Assembly: GCF_016744155.1 (NCBI RefSeq)
Contig: NZ_JADGEW010000001.1
Span: 487,714 to 551,713, forward strand
Direction of reading: 5' to 3'
Source: Amphritea sp.
GTDB taxonomy: Bacteria > Pseudomonadota > Gammaproteobacteria > Pseudomonadales > Balneatricaceae
DNA: 64,000 bases
Below the pieces are notes generated by a model. That model was not told where the DNA came from. It saw nothing but the letters and a program-made list of their open reading frames with translations, and made no database searches. The translations under genes were made by a program, and so were the position numbers. Positions 1 to 8,405 of this stretch are shown here, one piece after another (position 1 is the first letter of the stretch; the number at the start of each line of letters is the position of its first letter).

Positions 1-1
1 T

Positions 2-916
2 TCTATTGAGCAAAAGCCGATCGATATCGTTAATGCGGCGATTAATCACGCCAAAGTTAAGCATTTCGATGTTCTGATTGTCGATACCGCCGGTCGTCTG
101 CATGTCGATACCGATATGATGGATGAGATCAAAGCGTTGCACGCAGCGATCAACCCGGTCGAAACACTGTTTGTGGTTGATGCCATGACCGGTCAGGATG
201 CTGCCAATACGGCCAAAGCATTCAATGATGTGCTGCCTCTAACGGGTGTGGTACTGACTAAGACCGATGGTGATGCCCGTGGTGGTGCCGCGCTATCTGT
301 TCGTCATATTACCGGTAAGCCGATCAAGTTCCTGGGTGTAGGCGAGAAAGTCGATGCTCTTGAACCTTTCCACCCTGACCGGGTTGCTTCCCGGATTTTG
401 GGTATGGGTGATGTTCTCTCCCTGATCGAGGAAGTCGAACAAAAAGTCGACAAAGATAAAGCTGAGCGACTGGCGAAGAAGTTCCAGAAAGGCAAAGGCT
501 TTGATCTGGAAGATTTCCGCGACCAGTTGCAGCAGATGAGCAACATGGGCGGTATGTCTTCGTTGATGGATAAGATGCCAGGCATGGGCCAGATGGGCCA
601 GGCGATGCAGGGGGCTAACTTATCAAATGCGGAAAAGGGCTTTAAACAGTTCGAATCGATTATAAACTCGATGACTCCCCATGAGCGTAAGCGTCCGGAT
701 GTTATTTCTGGTTCGCGCAAAAAGCGTATTGCGATGGGGTCGGGTACACAGATTCAGGATGTAAACCGCTTACTGAAGCAGCATAAGCAGATGGCTAAAA
801 TGATGAAGAAGTTTTCATCGAAGGGCGGTATGGCCAAAATGATGCGCGGCATGAAGGGTATGATGCCCGGCGGTATGGGTGGTCCAGGCGGCCCCGGTGG
901 TTTCCCGCGGATGTAG
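2..916 (+). CDS. ffh: Signal recognition particle protein Ffh (C-terminal part; 5' end outside window)
   Basis: GTPase of the signal recognition particle, which binds 4.5S RNA and signal peptides and delivers ribosomes to FtsY at the membrane. The reading frame is open from base 2, so the gene starts upstream; about 304 residues are visible, roughly two thirds of the usual 450. Visible parts are the DTAGR (G3) motif near residue 30, TKTDGDARGG (G4 and closing loop), and then the methionine-rich M domain, including SRKKRIAMGSG, which is part of the RNA-binding helix-turn-helix. The tail is rich in Met and Gly (MKGMMPGGMGGPGG), as expected for a flexible signal-sequence groove. The gene ends with TAG at 914-916, and the rpsP operon follows, as in Pseudomonas. 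Identification is certain. Confidence 0.97.
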   Translation, partial: SIEQKPIDIVNAAINHAKVKHFDVLIVDTAGRLHVDTDMMDEIKALHAAINPVETLFVVDAMTGQDAANTAKAFNDVLPLTGVVLTKTDGDARGGAALSVRHITGKPIKFLGVGEKVDALEPFHPDRVASRILGMGDVLSLIEEVEQKVDKDKAERLAKKFQKGKGFDLEDFRDQLQQMSNMGGMSSLMDKMPGMGQMGQAMQGANLSNAEKGFKQFESIINSMTPHERKRPDVISGSRKKRIAMGSGTQIQDVNRLLKQHKQMAKMMKKFSSKGGMAKMMRGMKGMMPGGMGGPGGPGGFPRM

Positions 917-945
917 TGTCGGCGTTTAATAAATAACCAAAAGAC

Positions 946-974
946 TTTCCAAGGGGGGCAGATTCACGTAGAAT
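946..974 (+). promoter_or_regulatory. Likely sigma70 promoter of the rpsP operon
   Basis: TTTCCA (946-951) and TAGAAT (969-974) are separated by 17 bp and resemble -35 and -10 boxes. A G/C-rich stretch (TGCGCCC) follows the -10 box, as is common at growth-rate and stringently controlled ribosomal promoters. The predicted start near 981 would give an rpsP leader of about 115 bases. The G run at 953-958 can also pair with GCGCCC at 977-982 before a T run, so an ffh terminator may overlap this site. Confidence 0.5.
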
Positions 975-1098
975 TTGCGCCCTGTTTTTATGATTAGGTG
1001 CAGTCTGCGTCGATCTCTTTAATAAAGTGGTCGGAACGGGACTGGAATCTGTGAACTGTGGGTGATATCAAAACTCACTTAATAAAGGGACCAAACGT

Positions 1099-1338
1099 AT
1101 GGTAACTATTCGTCTTTCTCGTGGCGGCGCTAAAAAGCGTCCTTTCTATCATTTGACTGTAGCTGATTCTCGTAATCCGCGTGATGGTCGTTTTATTGAG
1201 CGTGTTGGCCTGTTCAACCCTCTGGCTAAAGGTCAGGAAGAGCGTCTGCGTGTTAATCAGGAACGTGTTGATTACTGGGTAGCTAAAGGCGCTCAGATGT
1301 CTGATCGCGTTGCTAAGCTGATTAAAGACGCTAAGTAA
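1099..1338 (+). CDS. rpsP: 30S ribosomal protein S16
   Basis: Small-subunit protein that binds 16S rRNA and helps assemble the 30S body. The 79-residue product begins [19 protein letters not shown], the typical S16 N-terminus, and contains [18 protein letters not shown]. Length matches the family (about 80). An AAAGGGA ribosome-binding site precedes the ATG. It is the first gene of rpsP-rimM-trmD-rplS, which couples r-protein synthesis with 30S maturation and tRNA methylation. Codon use is strongly biased, as for a highly expressed gene. Confidence 0.98.
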   Translation: MVTIRLSRGGAKKRPFYHLTVADSRNPRDGRFIERVGLFNPLAKGQEERLRVNQERVDYWVAKGAQMSDRVAKLIKDAK

Positions 1339-1368
1339 ACGTTATTAAGCGATCAGTCGGGTATTAAG

Positions 1369-1902
1369 ATGAGTGGATTAACGTCAGACGAGATTACAAC
1401 TGTAGGGCGGATCACGACGATCTACGGCGTTAAAGGTTGGGTGAAGATTTACTCCCATACCGAGCCGATGGACCGTATTCTGGATTACTCACCATGGCTA
1501 CTGAAATTAAATGGTCAGTGGCAGCCGGTTAAGATTAGCGAAGGCAAAAAACATGGTAAGGGACTGGTAGCTAAGCTTGCAGGTGTTGATGATCGTGATG
1601 TAGCACGCCAGTATTGTGGCATGGATATCGCGATAGAAAGTAGCCTGTTACCAGCTCTGGGCGAAGGTGATTTTTACTGGAGTCAGCTGGAGAAGCTTGA
1701 AGTATTAACCGAGTCCGGCGTGAAGCTGGGTAAGGTGAGTCATCTGATTGCGACCGGTGCAAATGATGTGCTGGTGGTGAAAGGTCAGGAAGGCAGTGTT
1801 GATCGCAAAGAGCGGTTGATCCCCTATCTACCGGATCAGGTGATTAAAGAGATAAACCTTGAAGAAGGTACGATACGGGTCGATTGGGATCCGGAGTTTT
1901 AA
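1369..1902 (+). CDS. rimM: 16S rRNA processing protein RimM
   Basis: Assembly factor that binds S19 in the head of the 30S subunit and promotes 16S maturation. The 177-residue product has the N-terminal RimM barrel (VGRITTIYGVKGWVKIYSHT at residues 12-31) followed by the PRC-barrel (FYWSQLEKLEV, then GANDVLVVKG and RLIPYLPDQVIKEI, ending in the expected VDWDPEF). It lies 30 bases after rpsP and 3 bases before trmD, consistent with one transcript. Length and motifs are normal. Confidence 0.97.
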   Translation: MSGLTSDEITTVGRITTIYGVKGWVKIYSHTEPMDRILDYSPWLLKLNGQWQPVKISEGKKHGKGLVAKLAGVDDRDVARQYCGMDIAIESSLLPALGEGDFYWSQLEKLEVLTESGVKLGKVSHLIATGANDVLVVKGQEGSVDRKERLIPYLPDQVIKEINLEEGTIRVDWDPEF

Positions 1903-1905
1903 CCG

Positions 1906-2655
1906 GTGTGGATCGGTGTTGTTACCCTTTTTCCGGAGATGTTTGAAGCGATAACTCGCAACGGCGTAACCGGGAGGGCAGTGCGCAACGGCTTGCTAGA
2001 TGTGCAGTGCTGGAACCCTAGGGAGTTCACAAAGGATAAACACCGAACGGTGGATGATCGCCCTTATGGCGGTGGTCCTGGAATGTTGATGAAGGTGCAG
2101 CCGCTGCGGGACGCGATCCATGCAGCAAAACAAACTGCAGGCGATAAGACTAGAGTGATCTATCTTTCACCGCAGGGGCGCCGGCTTGATCATTCTGGTG
2201 TGAAGGAACTGGCCGCTTGTGAGCGGTTAATTCTGGTCGCAGGACGCTATGAAGGTATTGATGAGCGTCTGGTGGAGACTGAAATCGATGAAGAGTGGTC
2301 GTTGGGTGATTTTGTCCTCAGCGGCGGCGAGTTACCAGCAATGGTGATGATCGATGCGGTATCCAGACTGGTTCCCGGTGTTTTAGGGCATCAGGATTCA
2401 GCGACGGAAGATTCCTTTTGTGATGGGCTGCTAGATTGTCCTCACTTCACCCGACCGGAAGAACTTGACGAAATGTCCGTACCTGATGTGTTGCTTAGCG
2501 GTAATCATGAGGCTATCAGACGCTGGCGTCTGAAACAGCAACTGGGACGAACCTGGAAACGGCGCCCGGACCTGCTGGATGACCTTAGGTTAGATAAAGA
2601 GCAGCAAACATTGTTAAACGAATTTATCCGTGAGGCCGAAGCGTCTCAGGGTTAG
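1906..2655 (+). CDS. trmD: tRNA (guanine-37-N1)-methyltransferase TrmD
   Basis: Methylates G37 next to the anticodon of tRNAs reading CNN codons, preventing +1 frameshifting; the methyl donor is S-adenosylmethionine. The 249-residue product starts at GTG ([13 protein letters not shown]), 3 bases after the rimM stop; a GGAG inside the last rimM codons can serve as ribosome-binding site, so translation is probably coupled. The trefoil-knot AdoMet site is visible as [10 protein letters not shown], and the conserved [17 protein letters not shown] follows. The C-terminal helical domain ([24 protein letters not shown]) is complete. Assignment is secure. Confidence 0.98.
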   Translation: MWIGVVTLFPEMFEAITRNGVTGRAVRNGLLDVQCWNPREFTKDKHRTVDDRPYGGGPGMLMKVQPLRDAIHAAKQTAGDKTRVIYLSPQGRRLDHSGVKELAACERLILVAGRYEGIDERLVETEIDEEWSLGDFVLSGGELPAMVMIDAVSRLVPGVLGHQDSATEDSFCDGLLDCPHFTRPEELDEMSVPDVLLSGNHEAIRRWRLKQQLGRTWKRRPDLLDDLRLDKEQQTLLNEFIREAEASQG

Positions 2656-2671
2656 TATTTAGGAGCGAGCG

Positions 2672-3031
2672 ATGAGCAGCAAAAACTCTATCATTCAGCA
2701 GATCGAAGCTGAACAGATGAATAAAGAAGTACCAGAATTTGCACCGGGTGACACCGTTATTGTTCAGGTAAAAGTAGTCGAAGGCGAGCGTAAGCGTTTG
2801 CAGGCTTTCGAAGGCGTTGTGATTGGTAAGCGTAACCGTGGCGTTAACTCTGCGTTCACTGTACGTAAAATCTCTCACGGTGTTGGTGTTGAGCGTACTT
2901 TCCAAACTTTCGCGTCTACTGTAGACAGCATTGAAGTTAAGCGTCGCGGTGACGTGCGCCAGGCTAAGCTGTACTACTTGCGTGAGCGTAGTGGTAAGTC
3001 TGCACGTATTAAAGAGAAGTTGGCTAAGTAA
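2672..3031 (+). CDS. rplS: 50S ribosomal protein L19
   Basis: Large-subunit protein at the 30S-50S interface. The 119-residue product has the diagnostic [20 protein letters not shown] and [16 protein letters not shown] motifs, and the usual L19 length. A strong AGGAG lies just upstream of the ATG, stronger than those of rimM and trmD, in keeping with the higher need for a ribosomal protein within this operon. It closes the operon; an intrinsic terminator follows at once. Confidence 0.98.
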   Translation: MSSKNSIIQQIEAEQMNKEVPEFAPGDTVIVQVKVVEGERKRLQAFEGVVIGKRNRGVNSAFTVRKISHGVGVERTFQTFASTVDSIEVKRRGDVRQAKLYYLRERSGKSARIKEKLAK

Positions 3032-3053
3032 TTATTTAGCTCACTTTGAGTAT

Positions 3054-3079
3054 AAAAGGCGACTTCGGTCGCCTTTTTT
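3054..3079 (+). terminator. Rho-independent terminator of the rpsP-rplS operon
   Basis: AAAAGGCGAC and GTCGCCTTTT form a 10-bp stem closed by a stable TTCG loop, followed by a T run. It lies 22 bases after the rplS stop codon. Confidence 0.92.
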
Positions 3080-3204
3080 ATTGTCTGAAATTCGCATGAA
3101 AATTAATCCCGCACTAAAATAAAAGGAATATTGTTGAGCCTGTTTAGTTTTGGTTGCTGTCAGGGTACTGTAGTAAATAGGTGATGGGTTGTGGATGGGG
3201 GGCT

Positions 3205-3621
3205 ATGAAGAGATTTTTGGTCGGTATATGCTCTCTGTTTTTTCTGCTGGGCGCCGGTACAAAAGCCGTAAGCGCGGACGACGACAAAAAAATTGTCGAC
3301 AAACGAGATGCTCAGGGCCGTACTGCGGATGAAGAAGCGCGCCGTCAGGCTACCCGGGAAGCGATTCGACGGGCGGTGAGGGGTGGGCAGGTAGCTCCGA
3401 AAACTGTGCATGAAAAAACCTATCAGTCGATCCGTCATGAGCAGATCGGGCAATATGTTGGCAGCTGGGTAAAGCTAGAAACCTATTTTGGGCGCAAAGT
3501 GGAGGGCACGCTTAAGCGAGTAAAGGGTGATATTATCTATGTTGATGAGCATGTAGCTCAGGGTAGTGCTAGCTATCCTATCAATAAAACAAAGATTTCC
3601 GGGCTGAAAGTATTAAAGTAA
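3205..3621 (+). CDS. Small secreted protein of unknown function, possibly Sm-like fold
   Basis: I do not recognise a named family. From the ATG at 3205 the product is 138 residues and begins with a clear signal peptide (MKRFLVGICSLFFLLGAG, cleavage probably near AVSA). The in-frame GTG and ATG at 3181 and 3184 would put an odd MMGCGWGA stretch before it and are less likely; a GGATGGGG precedes 3205. The mature part has a charged, Arg/Lys/Asp-rich linker, then a compact C-terminal module (GSWVKLETYFGRKVEGTLKR, VKGDIIYVDEH, KTKISGLKVLK) whose alternating pattern recalls Sm/SH3-like beta barrels. That fold is inference only. It sits between rplS and xerD on the same strand. Confidence 0.7.
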   Translation: MKRFLVGICSLFFLLGAGTKAVSADDDKKIVDKRDAQGRTADEEARRQATREAIRRAVRGGQVAPKTVHEKTYQSIRHEQIGQYVGSWVKLETYFGRKVEGTLKRVKGDIIYVDEHVAQGSASYPINKTKISGLKVLK

Positions 3622-3649
3622 TACGGCTCCTTTGATGGATACCCTCTGA

Positions 3650-4591
3650 GTGAACAGCGAAATTCAAACCGATGCCCGGGTAACTGCAGAGCATCCTTCT
3701 CCTCGTGATTCTGAACTCATTGAACAATTTTTGGATGCGCTCTGGCTTGAAAAGGGGTTAAGTAAAAATACCCTGGGCTCATATCGCCGGGATCTCTCTA
3801 TCTACGCTTGCTGGCTAAACAGTCAAAAGCAATTCTTGCTTGAATCCAGTCGAACCAATCTGCTCAGCTACCTTAATTGGCGCGTACGTCAGCGAATGAA
3901 AGCCAGTTCCACAGCCAGATTGCTCTCTTGTCTGCGCGGTTTTTTTCGCTACCTGTTAAGGGAGGGGATGTTGAGTGAAGACCCTACCTTGCAGGTTGAA
4001 AGTCCGAAGCGTGGACGACCGTTGCCCAAGAGTCTCAGTGAGGCTGATGTTGAGGCCCTGCTTAATGCGCCTGACGTGGATGATGTTCTTGGTTTTCGGG
4101 ATAGAGCGATGCTGGAAATGCTTTACTCGTCCGGTTTGCGGGTGAGTGAGTTGGTGGGGCTGCAGTTATCGCAAGTTAACCTTCGTCAAGGTGTTCTCAG
4201 GGTTGTGGGTAAGGGGGATAAAGAGCGGTTGGTTCCTTTGGGTGATGAGGCTGCAAATTGGTTGTTGCGTTATCTGAAAGAAGCGCGCCCCGGACTGATT
4301 GATAACTCAGAGAATGAGGTTGTCTTTCCTAGTCGTCGTGGTCAGCAAATGACCCGCCAGACCTTTTGGTATCGGATTAAGCGTCATGGTCTAACTGCTG
4401 GCATTGATCAGTTGCCGTCACCTCATGTGCTGCGACACGCGTTTGCTACTCATCTTTTGAATCATGGGGCTGATTTAAGAGTGGTGCAGTTGTTGCTGGG
4501 TCATAGTGACCTGTCGACCACTCAGATCTATACGCATGTGGCTAAACATCGTTTACAATCGCTGCATCAGAAGCATCACCCACGGGGCTGA
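3650..4591 (+). CDS. xerD: Site-specific tyrosine recombinase XerD
   Basis: With XerC it resolves chromosome dimers at dif in the FtsK-controlled division step. The 313-residue product starts at GTG. The N-terminal SAM-like core-binding domain includes EKGLSKNTLGSYRRDL (residues 35-49). All catalytic residues are visible: R164 (SGLRVSELVG), K188 (VVGKGDKERLVPLG), H259 and R262 (HVLRHAFATHLL), H285 (LLGHSDLST) and nucleophile Y294 (QIYTHV). It is about 15 residues longer than Escherichia coli XerD at the N-terminus, so a later start is possible. Followed by dsbC as in E. coli and Pseudomonas, which supports XerD rather than XerC. Confidence 0.95.
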   Translation: MNSEIQTDARVTAEHPSPRDSELIEQFLDALWLEKGLSKNTLGSYRRDLSIYACWLNSQKQFLLESSRTNLLSYLNWRVRQRMKASSTARLLSCLRGFFRYLLREGMLSEDPTLQVESPKRGRPLPKSLSEADVEALLNAPDVDDVLGFRDRAMLEMLYSSGLRVSELVGLQLSQVNLRQGVLRVVGKGDKERLVPLGDEAANWLLRYLKEARPGLIDNSENEVVFPSRRGQQMTRQTFWYRIKRHGLTAGIDQLPSPHVLRHAFATHLLNHGADLRVVQLLLGHSDLSTTQIYTHVAKHRLQSLHQKHHPRG

Positions 4592-4696
4592 TTTTCAGGT
4601 TATTTTCAGTTTTCGTCGTTAGGCTGGAAACTATGCTGCTGTTTTAGCGTCTTACAGGCAGAGCTTTGAAAGGCGATTCGAATATTTGAGGGAATT

Positions 4697-5437
4697 ATGC
4701 AAAAAATAATGATGTCGATAGTGGCTATGGTGCTGCTGAGTTTTAATGTTTCAGCGGATGAGTCTAAAGAGTCGGCTATACGCTCTTCTTTGAGTGCGCT
4801 AAGTAGTCAGGTGCCTATCGTTGCTATCGCCGATGCACAGTTTCCAGGTCTTTATGAAGTAACATTGGCTAGTGGTGAGTTACTGTATACGAATGAAACA
4901 GGCAGTCATTTTATTGTCGGTGAGGTGTACAAGGTTCAGTCGGACGGAAAGTTAATGAACCTTACCGAAGAAGGTAAAAAGTCTGGCCGGATTGAGCAGT
5001 TGGCTTCAGTCGATGCTAAAGATATGGTTATCTTCCCCGCGAAAGGTGAGACTAAGGCTCATATGACAGTGTTTACTGATACCGACTGTTTTTACTGTCG
5101 CAAGCTGCATAAAGAGGTCGCGCAGATCAATGAGCTCGGAATCGAAGTTCGATATCTGGCTTTTCCGCGTGCAGGAGCGGGTTCTAAAACTGAGCGGGTG
5201 ATGAATTCTATCTGGTGTGCTGATGAGTCTGAGCGGGCGGCGTTAATGACTCGGTCTAAAGCTGGCCAGTCTGTTCCCTCGCTTAGCTGTGAGAACAGCC
5301 CGGTTATGAGTCAGTACAAATTGGGGCAGCAGATGGGTGTTACTGGTACTCCCGCGCTGGTGCTTCAGGACGGTAGTCTGGTGCCGGGCTATATGCCTGC
5401 TGCTCAGCTGGCGAAAATGTTGGGTGTTGTTAACTGA
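4697..5437 (+). CDS. dsbC: Thiol:disulfide interchange protein DsbC
   Basis: Periplasmic homodimeric disulfide isomerase, kept reduced by DsbD. The 246-residue product has a signal peptide (MQKIMMSIVAMVLLSFNVSA), an N-terminal dimerisation domain, and a thioredoxin fold with the active site C131-F-Y-C134 inside DTDCFYCRKLHKE and the cis-proline in GVTGTPALVL. A second cysteine pair (WCADES and LSCENS) matches the structural disulfide of DsbC. The active site differs from the usual CGYC of DsbC and the CPYC of DsbG. Location after xerD supports DsbC. A terminator follows. Confidence 0.93.
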   Translation: MQKIMMSIVAMVLLSFNVSADESKESAIRSSLSALSSQVPIVAIADAQFPGLYEVTLASGELLYTNETGSHFIVGEVYKVQSDGKLMNLTEEGKKSGRIEQLASVDAKDMVIFPAKGETKAHMTVFTDTDCFYCRKLHKEVAQINELGIEVRYLAFPRAGAGSKTERVMNSIWCADESERAALMTRSKAGQSVPSLSCENSPVMSQYKLGQQMGVTGTPALVLQDGSLVPGYMPAAQLAKMLGVVN

Positions 5438-5452
5438 GATTTTGTAATTTAG

Positions 5453-5480
5453 AAGGGGGGCTATAAGCTCCCCTTTTTTT
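5453..5480 (+). terminator. Rho-independent terminator after dsbC
   Basis: AAGGGGGGCT and AGCTCCCCTT pair (one G-T) around a short ATA loop, followed by a run of seven T. It starts 15 bases after the dsbC stop. Confidence 0.88.
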
Positions 5481-5540
5481 ATGCATAAACTTTTTTGCGG
5501 TAAGGTAGGGTGCTGCGTAGAGCTTATGTCTTATATTCGC

Positions 5541-5546
5541 TATAAT
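5541..5546 (+). promoter_or_regulatory. -10 box (TATAAT) of the likely hom-thrC promoter
   Basis: A perfect TATAAT lies between the dsbC terminator and hom, followed by a G/C-containing discriminator (GCGTGCC). No convincing -35 box is placed 16-18 bp upstream. A start near 5553 would put the upstream in-frame ATG at 5481 outside the transcript, which supports the TTG start chosen for hom. Confidence 0.5.
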
Positions 5547-5615
5547 GCGTGCCTATTTTTTAACCGCAGTAATGTCTGCCGCTCGAATAGCAAAGTAATA
5601 GCGCGAGGTAATGGT

Positions 5616-6911
5616 TTGAAACCTGTAAAAGTTGGTATCTGTGGTCTTGGCACCGTTGGTGGTGGTACGTTTAATGTACTGAAACGCAACGCTGAAGAGA
5701 TCTCCCGTCGTGCGGGTCGTAGTATCGTTGTTGAAGCGATTGGCGCCCGTCGTGAAAATCCTGATTGCGACACCCGGGGTACCCATATTACAGCGGATAT
5801 TTTCGAGATTGCTCGCAATCCTGAGATCGATGTCGTTGTTGAGCTGATTGGCGGCTACGATATAGCGCTAGAGCTAGTGATGACCGCTATTGAACATGGC
5901 AAGCATGTCGTCACCGCTAATAAAGCGTTAATCGCCGTGCACGGAAACGAAATTTTTGAAGCGGCCCAGAAAAAGAACGTTATGGTTGCGTTTGAAGCGT
6001 CGGTTGCCGGTGGTATTCCGATCATCAAAGCGATGCGTGAAGGTTTGTCAGCTAACAGGATTAACTGGCTGGCGGGTATCATCAATGGTACCGGTAACTT
6101 CATTCTGACGGAGATGCGCGATAAAGGTCGTGACTTCGCTGATGTTCTGGCTGAAGCGCAGGCGCTGGGTTATGCCGAAGCGGATCCTACCTTTGATGTC
6201 GAGGGTATCGATGCGGCGCATAAACTGACGATTCTGGCATCGATTGCCTTTGGTGTTCCCCTGCAATTTGATAAGGCTTATACCGAAGGTATCAGCAATA
6301 TTACGGCTGACGATGTGCAGTTTGCAGAAGAGCTGGGTTACCGGATTAAGCATCTGGGTATTAGTCGCCGTACCGAAAAGGGTATCGAGTTGCGCGTACA
6401 CCCAACCATGATTCCAGAAAAGGCACTGCTGGCGAATGTTCATGGTGTGATGAATGCAGTACTGGTTGACGGCGATGCTGTGGGTCAGACTATGTATTAC
6501 GGAGCGGGTGCTGGTGCTGAACCGACAGCGTCTGCTGTGGTAGCGGATATTGTTGATGTAGTGCGTACACTGACGGCTGACCGGGATAACCGGGTTCCAC
6601 ATTTGGCGTTCCAGCCGGGCAGTCTGTCGGCTTTGCCGATTTTACCGGTTGATGAAGTTACCAGCGCGTACTACCTGCGTCTGACAGTGAATGAACGCCC
6701 GGGCGTGCTGGCGATGGTGACCTCTATCCTGAGTGAGTCTGAGATCAGCATCGATGCGATCATTCAGAAAGAGACCCATGAAGAGCAAGTGCCTGTAATC
6801 ATCCTGACTCAGGATGTTCAGGAGAAGCAGATGAATGAAGCGATCGCTAAGATCGAAGCGCTGGCTGATGTTAATGAGGCGGTTACCCGTATCCGCGTTG
6901 AACATCTGTAA
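5616..6911 (+). CDS. hom: Homoserine dehydrogenase (monofunctional, ACT domain)
   Basis: Reduces aspartate-4-semialdehyde to homoserine with NAD(P)H, the branch point to threonine and methionine. I place the start at TTG 5616, giving MKPVKVGICGLGTVGGGTF with the Rossmann motif; GAGG at 5605-5608 lies 7 bases upstream. The open frame runs back to 5481, but that extension is Cys/Phe-rich, unlike the family, and a TATAAT lies inside it. The resulting 431 residues match Pseudomonas Hom (about 434). The catalytic region (GIINGTGNFIL, AEADPTFDVEGIDAAHKL) is complete, and the C-terminal ACT domain (RPGVLAMVTSILSE) suggests feedback control by threonine. It is monofunctional, unlike E. coli ThrA. thrC follows 27 bases later. 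Confidence 0.95.
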   Translation: MKPVKVGICGLGTVGGGTFNVLKRNAEEISRRAGRSIVVEAIGARRENPDCDTRGTHITADIFEIARNPEIDVVVELIGGYDIALELVMTAIEHGKHVVTANKALIAVHGNEIFEAAQKKNVMVAFEASVAGGIPIIKAMREGLSANRINWLAGIINGTGNFILTEMRDKGRDFADVLAEAQALGYAEADPTFDVEGIDAAHKLTILASIAFGVPLQFDKAYTEGISNITADDVQFAEELGYRIKHLGISRRTEKGIELRVHPTMIPEKALLANVHGVMNAVLVDGDAVGQTMYYGAGAGAEPTASAVVADIVDVVRTLTADRDNRVPHLAFQPGSLSALPILPVDEVTSAYYLRLTVNERPGVLAMVTSILSESEISIDAIIQKETHEEQVPVIILTQDVQEKQMNEAIAKIEALADVNEAVTRIRVEHL

Positions 6912-6938
6912 GGAACCGGAATAGCAGGAATTTAGACA

Positions 6939-8333
6939 GTGAAATATATCTCTACCCGGGGCGATGCCCCTGTCCTGAATTTTGAAGAAGTACTGCTGGC
7001 GGGTCTGGCCAGTGATGGTGGTCTCTACGTGCCGGAAGTCCTGCCGACTTTCAGTAAAGAAGAGATTGCTTCCTGGATCGGACTGCCATATAACGAATTG
7101 GCGTATAAGATTATTAAGCCGTTTGTTGATGACTGTGTGGAAGATGCCGATCTTAAACAGATGATTGATGAGACCTATGCTGGGTTTAATCATAGCGCCG
7201 TTGCTCCACTGAAAGAATTAGGCACTAATGAATGGGTGTTGGAATTATTCCACGGGCCTACTCTGGCGTTTAAAGATTTTGCATTGCAGCTGCTGGGTCG
7301 TTTGATGGATTATGCTCTGACCAAGCGTCAGGAGCGTCTGGTTATTATGGGGGCTACTTCCGGCGATACCGGTTCAGCTGCCATTGAAGGTTGTCGTCAC
7401 AGCGATCACCTGGATATCTTTATCCTGCATCCATACAACCGTGTATCTGAAGTGCAGCGTAAGCAGATGACCACCATTATCGAAGATAATGTGTTCAATG
7501 TAGCGCTGGAAGGTAACTTCGACGATTGTCAGGAGATGGTAAAGGACAGCTTTGCTAATCAGGATTTCCTGGGTGGCCGTAAGCTGGGTGCCGTAAACTC
7601 GATCAACTGGGCGCGTATTATGTCCCAGATCGTTTACTACTTCTCAGCTTCTCTAGCGGTGGGTGGTCCTCATCGTGAAGTGGCGTTCTCAGTTCCGACA
7701 GGAAACTTCGGTGACATATTTGCGGGTTATCTGGCGAAGCAGATGGGCCTGCCTATCAGTCAGCTGGTGGTTGCGACTAACAAAAACGATATCCTGCACC
7801 GGGTAATCTCCGGCAACGATATGAGCAAGGGTGAGCTGGTTCACACGCTGTCTCCATCGATGGATATTATGGTGTCCTCAAACTTTGAGCGACTGCTGTT
7901 TGATGTCTACGGGCGTGATGGGGCTGCAATTAGCGACCTGATGGCTAAGTTTAAAACTCAGTCAGTTCAGTTAGATCAGCCGCGTTGGGAAAAAGTGCGT
8001 GAGCTCTTCGATAGCTATGCTTGCGACGATGAAGCAACCTGTAAAGTGATCGAAACAGTAGCGAAGGAAACCGGCTATCTGCTGGATCCACATACCGCTA
8101 TTGGTGTGGCTGCAGGGCGTGAATGTAATCGTGATGCCAGTGTGCCGATGATCGTACTTTCAACGGCTCATCCGGTGAAGTTTCCAGAGGCTGTATTGAA
8201 AGCCGGGTTGGAATCTCCGCAGTTGCCAGATCATATGGCCGATCTGTTTGAGCGTGAAGAGCAGTTCACTGTGTTACCTAATGAACTGTCTACCGTACAG
8301 CAATTCGTGGCTAAAAACGTTCATAGCGACTAA
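6939..8333 (+). CDS. thrC: Threonine synthase
   Basis: PLP-dependent enzyme converting O-phosphohomoserine to threonine, the last step after Hom. The 464-residue product starts at GTG (MKYISTRGDAPVLNFEEVLL, the classic ThrC N-terminus). The PLP lysine is K112 in LAFKDFALQLLGR; the phosphate-binding segment is GATSGDTGSAAIEG, and VPTGNFGDIFAGYLA is also typical. Length fits the long proteobacterial and fungal ThrC class. It sits 27 bases after hom, making a hom-thrC operon closed by a strong terminator, as in Pseudomonas. Confidence 0.97.
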   Translation: MKYISTRGDAPVLNFEEVLLAGLASDGGLYVPEVLPTFSKEEIASWIGLPYNELAYKIIKPFVDDCVEDADLKQMIDETYAGFNHSAVAPLKELGTNEWVLELFHGPTLAFKDFALQLLGRLMDYALTKRQERLVIMGATSGDTGSAAIEGCRHSDHLDIFILHPYNRVSEVQRKQMTTIIEDNVFNVALEGNFDDCQEMVKDSFANQDFLGGRKLGAVNSINWARIMSQIVYYFSASLAVGGPHREVAFSVPTGNFGDIFAGYLAKQMGLPISQLVVATNKNDILHRVISGNDMSKGELVHTLSPSMDIMVSSNFERLLFDVYGRDGAAISDLMAKFKTQSVQLDQPRWEKVRELFDSYACDDEATCKVIETVAKETGYLLDPHTAIGVAAGRECNRDASVPMIVLSTAHPVKFPEAVLKAGLESPQLPDHMADLFEREEQFTVLPNELSTVQQFVAKNVHSD

Positions 8334-8353
8334 GTGCTTGCTGCTTTGATAAT

Positions 8354-8389
8354 AGCCCGTTAGAGTCTCTGATTCTAACGGGCTTTTTA
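8354..8389 (+). terminator. Rho-independent terminator after thrC
   Basis: AGCCCGTTAGA and TCTAACGGGCT form a perfect 11-bp stem around a 9-base loop, followed by TTTTAT. It lies 20 bases beyond the thrC stop. Confidence 0.95.
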
Positions 8390-8405
8390 TTGGGGGATAA
8401 TAAGC

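Noticed and set aside
5481-5615. 45-codon N-terminal extension of hom
   Set aside because: Cys/Phe-rich and unlike Hom; a TATAAT lies within it and a TTG with GAGG seven bases upstream gives the family N-terminus at 5616. It also has no run of Thr or Ile codons as a threonine attenuator peptide would.
6048-7193. Long minus-strand ORFs opposite hom and thrC
   Set aside because: Antisense shadows of strongly supported genes; no family-like sequence and no ribosome-binding sites.
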